Shown here piece after piece: positions 58,896 through 64,000 of a stretch of DNA of 64,000 nt. Each line of letters opens with the position of its first letter. The first letter of the stretch is position 1. The notes beneath the pieces are model-generated. The model had not been told where the DNA came from. It saw only the letters and a program-made list of their open reading frames with translations, and did no database searches. Origin of the DNA: Sordaria brevicollis (Eukaryota; Ascomycota; Sordariomycetes; Sordariales; Sordariaceae); NCBI GenBank assembly GCA_033439795.1, contig JAUTDP010000002.1:3906001-3970000 (forward strand), given 5' to 3'. Both the position numbers and the translations under genes were made by a program.

Positions 58896-59202
58896 TATCA
58901 CAGGGACAGTTAATACAAGGGTAGGTAGTAGATATAGATATATATAATTGTATAGAGGAAGAAAGAGGAAAAGGAAGAAAGTATACGTGGGAAGCCCGCC
59001 CTTTATAGGGCGCGACGGGAACGCGCTAATTACGCGCAGTCAAGTAACCCTAACCGTATAGGCGGTAAGTAGTAACGCAATATCCTATACGGGCGGGACC
59101 ATCCCGAATACAATAATATATTTTAGGAAGCGATTATTATACGAATATAAATATATAATAGTAATATACTAATTACATATAATTACGGCTAAACCTATAA
59201 TA
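58896..59202 (-). repeat. 3' LTR of the right Gypsy element
   Basis: On the minus strand it starts TATTATAGG just after a polypurine tract (59203-59217) and ends near GTGATA, consistent with TG...CA ends altered by RIP. Its interior (about 58,900-59,100) keeps CpA and GC-rich words such as GGGCGGGCTTCCC, so it is less mutated than the coding part. The left element's LTR has the same first nine bases but is otherwise different. Confidence 0.6.
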
Positions 59203-62200
59203 CTACCTCCCTTTAAAAGAAGCTATATAGCTAACTATTATTATATAAAATAATCGAAATTCTTATTAAAAAAGTCTCTATAGCTACTATTCTTAAATAC
59301 GGTGACCTCCTCCTCCTATTGTACTCCCCCTACTATATTTCCGTTTTTGGAATCTCCTCCGGCGCTATAACCGTATCCTCCTATACTCTTCCTACTTCCT
59401 AGGCTTCCTATACCTCTTATTTCCTCTATTTCCTCTTTTCCTTGAGTTATTATAATAGTATTAGGGTATTTAGGTTTTTTTCGTAAAATCGGCGTATATA
59501 TTTTGGATATATCGAAACGTTATTTTTTAATTACTAATTAGGGGCGTAAAAGGGTGCCTATATAATATAATATTCTTAAAAGCGGCCTTCCTTCTTATAA
59601 CCGTTAATTTTAATAAATTCTTATTTAATTTACTCTTTACCGTCGTCGGTACGTTTTAAAATCCGACTATAATTCGTTCGTATATTTTTATTTAATTGTA
59701 ATTATCCTAGTAATCCGTTATTTAACCAACGTTTAATTTTATTAACGTAGAAGGTGGGGTTGTATTTTATATTATTAAGGAATTCGAACGTAACGGTATA
59801 AATATTAATACCGGTAATTATAAAGGGTCCTTCGAAAAGTAGTATTAATTTAGTATAAGGGCGGTTAAAATTAAAATTAATAATATTGAATAAAACCTAA
59901 TCTCCTAATTTATATACCGGGGCGTTCGACCGTCGGGTATTAACGTTATTTTTATAACGTTATTAAACTTTTCGGGCGTTTATTATAATATAATCGAATA
60001 TTTCTTTAAAATAATTAGCAATTTTATAGGCTTTAAAATACTCCTTCTACTATATTATTAAAATTTCGGGGGGATAAAATACCGCTAGTTCGATATTTAT
60101 ACGGGGGTTAAAATTATAATTAATAAAGAAGGGGGAGACGTTAATTATTTTAGAAATTTAATTATTATTAGCGAATTCCGCGAATAATAGTTAATTGACC
60201 TAATTATTCTATATTTAAATAATATATATCCTTAAATACTATTCTATTTTTACATTAATATATTCGGTTTAATTATTTATTATTAAATAAAAAGCGGAGG
60301 ATAATTTTAATATAACTTTTAATCGTATTAATAAAGTACGTTAAAATATCGAAATAAATTAGGTATTACAATTGGAAATAATAAAATTGGGGAGGTTATA
60401 TAGATTATATACCCATTTAATAAAACGTTCGGCCAATTCTTCGGTAATAAAAATTTCGTAAGGGATATAATAGCGTATTTTAATAAAATGATTAACTATT
60501 ATAATAACGTATTTAAATTTTTAACTACGGTATAAATATAGGGTAAAAGGGGTAATATAATTAATAAAAATCTCTTTCCAAACGGTAAAAAGGATGCCTA
60601 ATAATTTTAATAATTTATAAAGGGAATAGCGTAACGGTTTAATCTTAGCGTATTAAAAATATACTTTGTAATAAATACGAACCGATTAATATATCCTTAA
60701 TTAAAAATACGAACGAAATAATAGGTAGAAAATTTTTTCGCAATTTAAGTAATTAATAAAAGGGGCGTCGTAAATATAGTAAATTAATTAGAATTATAAT
60801 TTTATATCTTTTAAATTAACGATAATAGTATTATAATAATAGGCTCGCTCTTATACCGTTCGGTATTCTATAAACGCGGTTTTTATTATTTATTTTCGTA
60901 CTTCTTTAAATTAAATACGGTATTCGGGGTTTTAAAGGTAAGTTAAAAGGTTTATAAAGAAAACGGATTTCTTATAAAATTCGGTAATAAAATTATTTAT
61001 AGACTTTTCGTTAAAGATTTTTAAATTATAAAGATAATATATATTTATATTAATTTCGGAATTTATTTCCGCTTTTACGTCGTTTAATACTTAAGCCCTA
61101 TTAATAAATATATTTTAATCGAAAAATATTTTATTACGGGCGAATAAACGTTTATTTCCTTCGTAGGGAATATCCTTTAATTTACGGTTAAGGGCGTTAA
61201 GTCGGATTTAGAGGGAATTTAATCGATATTTAATTGTAAAATTAAATTATAATAAAAATTAGGATTATTATATATATTGAAGAGAGAATTACTTATTAAT
61301 AATAAACGTTTTTAAAGTTTTATAATCCGTTAATACTTTAAAAGGCTATTATACGCCTTCGAATTTTAATTTCTATTCCTTTAATATTTTAATAATAATA
61401 AATAACTCTTTATTATAAATATTGTAATTATTTTCGGCTGTTATATATCGTTAATTAAAATAAATAATTAAGTATAAAATACTTTCGTCGTTATATTACG
61501 AAAGAATATTATTATATATTTAATTAGAAATATCGGTTTTAACGATTATTTATTTAGATTAATTGTAAATTCGTAAAACGGAATTCGTAATAAATATTTT
61601 TTTAAGGGCGTCGAACGATTTTTAATATTATTCGGTCTATATTTATATTATTTTATTTATATCCTTCTTTATAAATTCGTATAATAATCCTATAATAATA
61701 GAGAAATATTTAATAAATTGTCGGTAAAAGTTTATAAAATTTAAGAAATATTGGAAGGAATATTTAGAGTCCGGAGCTTTTTAAGCGGTAATTATAATAA
61801 CCTTTTCGGGGTTTATTTCGAAATTACCGGGAATAATAATTAAATTTAGGTATTTTATATGGGTAGTATAAAATTCGTATTTATCGACGTCGAATTGGAA
61901 GCTTATTTTAATTATACAGTTTAAAATTTCTATAATATAATAGACGTAGTTTTCTTCGTTATTAGAATATATTAAAATATCGTTTAAATAAGCAATAATA
62001 TAAACGTTTAAAATATTATAAAATATATTATTAATATAATTTTAGAACGTCCTTAATACGCCCTATAAACCGAATGGGTAAATTATTAATTCGAAAAAAG
62101 CCGAAACGGGTAATAAACGCTATAAATTATTCGTATCCCTCTTTAACCCGAATATAATTAAATATAGTAATAACGTTAAATTTAATAAAGATTTTCGCTT

Positions 62201-64000
62201 TATAAATAATATCGAATATTTCCTTAATTAATAGTAATAGGTAGCGGAATTTTATAGTAATATTATTAATACCGCGGTAATTAATATAAATACGGACTCC
62301 GCCGCTAAATTTCCTAACGAAGAGGATAAGGGCTGTAGCGGCGGATTAGGAAAGTTAAATAAATTTCTTCTAGAAATTAATATTAATTTATTTTTTAATT
62401 ATAATTATTTCGATAAGCGTAATATATTAGGGCTTTATATTAGGTAGTTACTATCTTAATAATAATTCGATTTTATAATTATAAGCGTAATACGGCGGGA
62501 CTTCTTTTATTAAGCGGGGAAGGAAAGCTTCGATATTTTTATAATATTTAATTAGGATTTTAGCCTTAATTTCGTTATCGGACTTAATAAACTTATTACT
62601 CTTTTTTAAGAAAATTTTTACGTCCTTTTTAATAATTTTAATAACGTAAATTTATTTAAAGACTTCTTTATATATAAAAATATCCCGGCTAAAATCCCCT
62701 ATTAAATTTAGTATTTTTATTAAAACGGCGGCTTCTTTATCTTTATCGGAATTAATATTACCGGCTATTGTATTAACGAACGAATAAATAAATAATAGTA
62801 AAAAGTATTTATATTATTCCCCCTTATTATTTATAATATTATTTATTATATCCTCTATTAACTCTTCGGCGTCCGTTAATTCCGAAATTGTAAATAACCG
62901 TTCTAATACGGCGTAATTAATAATTAGGGGTTTAAAATTCTATTTTTCGTATATATAATTAAATATAATAGCGTTGAATTCTTTAATATTGGCCGCGTTA
63001 AATGCGTTATTAATATATATAAAACGTTATAATTACGTTGGGCGTATCGTTTTAATAGAAATACGGTAATTATTTAAACGAATATATAATTCGTAAACCG
63101 CGGGGCTTTTAATTTTAACGAAAAAGGCGGCTATATTAGAAATTCTTTATACTTTAATCCTAGTTCGATTAATAATTAGAATTTTTATAAAATTATTAAT
63201 ATAGCGTAGAAAATTATTATATTACTTAATTTTAAAGATCGGGGAAAGAATTAAGGTAAGTTTATTTTCGGAGGTTAAGGAGGAGGGTAATAATTTAAGG
63301 ATCGGTATTATTCGCGGGGTAATTTAAAAAGCGGGTTCCGGTTATAAAATTATCCTAAGGGATTTAGGGAGCGGAAGCGGCGGCGGGGTTAAAATCGGGG
63401 TATTTAATTACAATAATGGGCGAATAACTATTATTATAATATAATTAGTAAAGCTTTTAAATATAATAATTTATTTATTGGAGAGATTTAAAGGAAGGTA
63501 GCGGCCGCGGTATTAAGTAAAGCGGACGGTATAATTATTATAATTAATTTTAAATCGATAATATTATATTTATAAAAAGCCGAAAATAACGGGGTAATTT
63601 TTAAAAATATTATAAACGAGGAAGGTAATAATCTTTATATAAAGACTAATATAGAATCGGGCGCGGACTCCTTTAGAAATAATATTTTTAATAATTTTAT
63701 CGGCAAAGACCAATTTCTTTAATTATAAAAATTTAAAATACAGGAGGTTATTCTTTTTTATAAATAAAGAGTTTAAAAAAGCGTAAACGGAATAATTACT
63801 ATCTACTAAAATAATATAATAATTTTTACGCAATTTAATATATACGTAAAATAATAAAAGTATTAAATTTAAAGATGCGGAATTATTTAAAGATTGAATT
63901 TATATTTCCTTTAAATCCTTTAATTTATAATTTAAAATTTATTTTTTTAATAATATTAACTCGGGCTTTTATACGCGATTATATATAAAAGTTAAACATT
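59203..64000 (-). mobile_element. RIP-inactivated Ty3/Gypsy retrotransposon, internal region (runs off the window)
   Basis: The minus strand, read through stops, gives Gypsy pol in the usual order from right to left. Reverse transcriptase lies at about 62,400-61,800 (IRVKEGYE, then a YPFGL block, then AYLNDILIYS for the catalytic box, where Asp to Asn is a RIP change). RNase H follows at about 61,750-61,250. The integrase core is at about 60,750-60,150 (ITEELAERFIKWVYNLYNLP and an ISNCNT box for the usual SDRGT). A FYVNKIKRWL block marks the integrase C-terminal end near 59,750. Gag/protease should lie at 62,800-64,000 but could not be assigned with confidence. No functional frame remains. 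Confidence 0.88.

Noticed and set aside
1..64000. CRISPR array, prophage or other prokaryote-type system
   Set aside because: The DNA is clearly fungal nuclear; no spaced direct repeats were found.

Overview
The window is nuclear DNA of a filamentous ascomycete, most likely Neurospora or a close Sordariales relative. Genes have short GT-AG introns (about 55-110 nt, often with a TACTAAC-like branch site), CT-rich leaders, and proteins typical of Pezizomycotina. Both ends carry extremely AT-rich transposon relics almost devoid of CpA/TpG but still containing CpG, the signature of repeat-induced point mutation (RIP). The species call is inference; no sequence search was possible.

Layout: (1) About 256-5,100 is a RIP-destroyed block. 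It holds the internal region and 3' LTR of a plus-strand Ty3/Gypsy element, then a minus-strand relic that reads as a PIF/Harbinger (DDE_Tnp_4) transposase. (2) About 5,100-57,000 is an ordinary gene-rich island with 18 well supported genes. In order: peroxisome-type alpha/beta hydrolase (+), ALG13 (-), mitoribosomal mS35 (+), KCH-type potassium channel with a huge disordered tail (+), membrane-anchored GH5 exo-beta-1,3-glucanase (-), branched-chain 2-oxoacid dehydrogenase E1-beta (+), F-actin capping protein alpha (+), cytochrome b5 (+), TFIIE-beta (+), FMP52 (-), TSR2 (+), BSD-domain protein (-), Yap1/AP-1-type bZIP factor (+), a small acidic protein (-), HSL-type esterase (-), PEX14 (-), NDC80 (+), VPS25 (+) and vigilin/SCP160 (-); the small acidic protein is the least certain of the nineteen coding entries in this list. 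(3) About 57,000-64,000 is a second RIP-destroyed block: unassigned relic DNA, then an LTR and the internal region of a minus-strand Gypsy element running off the window.

Most genes are conserved single-copy housekeeping functions (translation, N-glycosylation, cytoskeleton, kinetochore, endosomal sorting, transcription, metabolism). They do not form an evident pathway cluster. One possible theme is peroxisomal: PEX14 lies in the window, and two unrelated alpha/beta hydrolases both end in the PTS1-like tripeptide AKL. I see no convincing new defence, biosynthetic or mobile system in the gene island. The most useful leads are a 57-nt, stop-free, in-frame intron just before the redox-sensing cysteine domain of the AP-1 factor, the roughly 900-residue disordered tail of the potassium channel, the charged repeat tract of the glucanase, and the nested RIP relics at the edges. 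Exon boundaries were placed by hand from splice motifs, reading frame and family similarity; every spliced model given sums to a whole number of codons.
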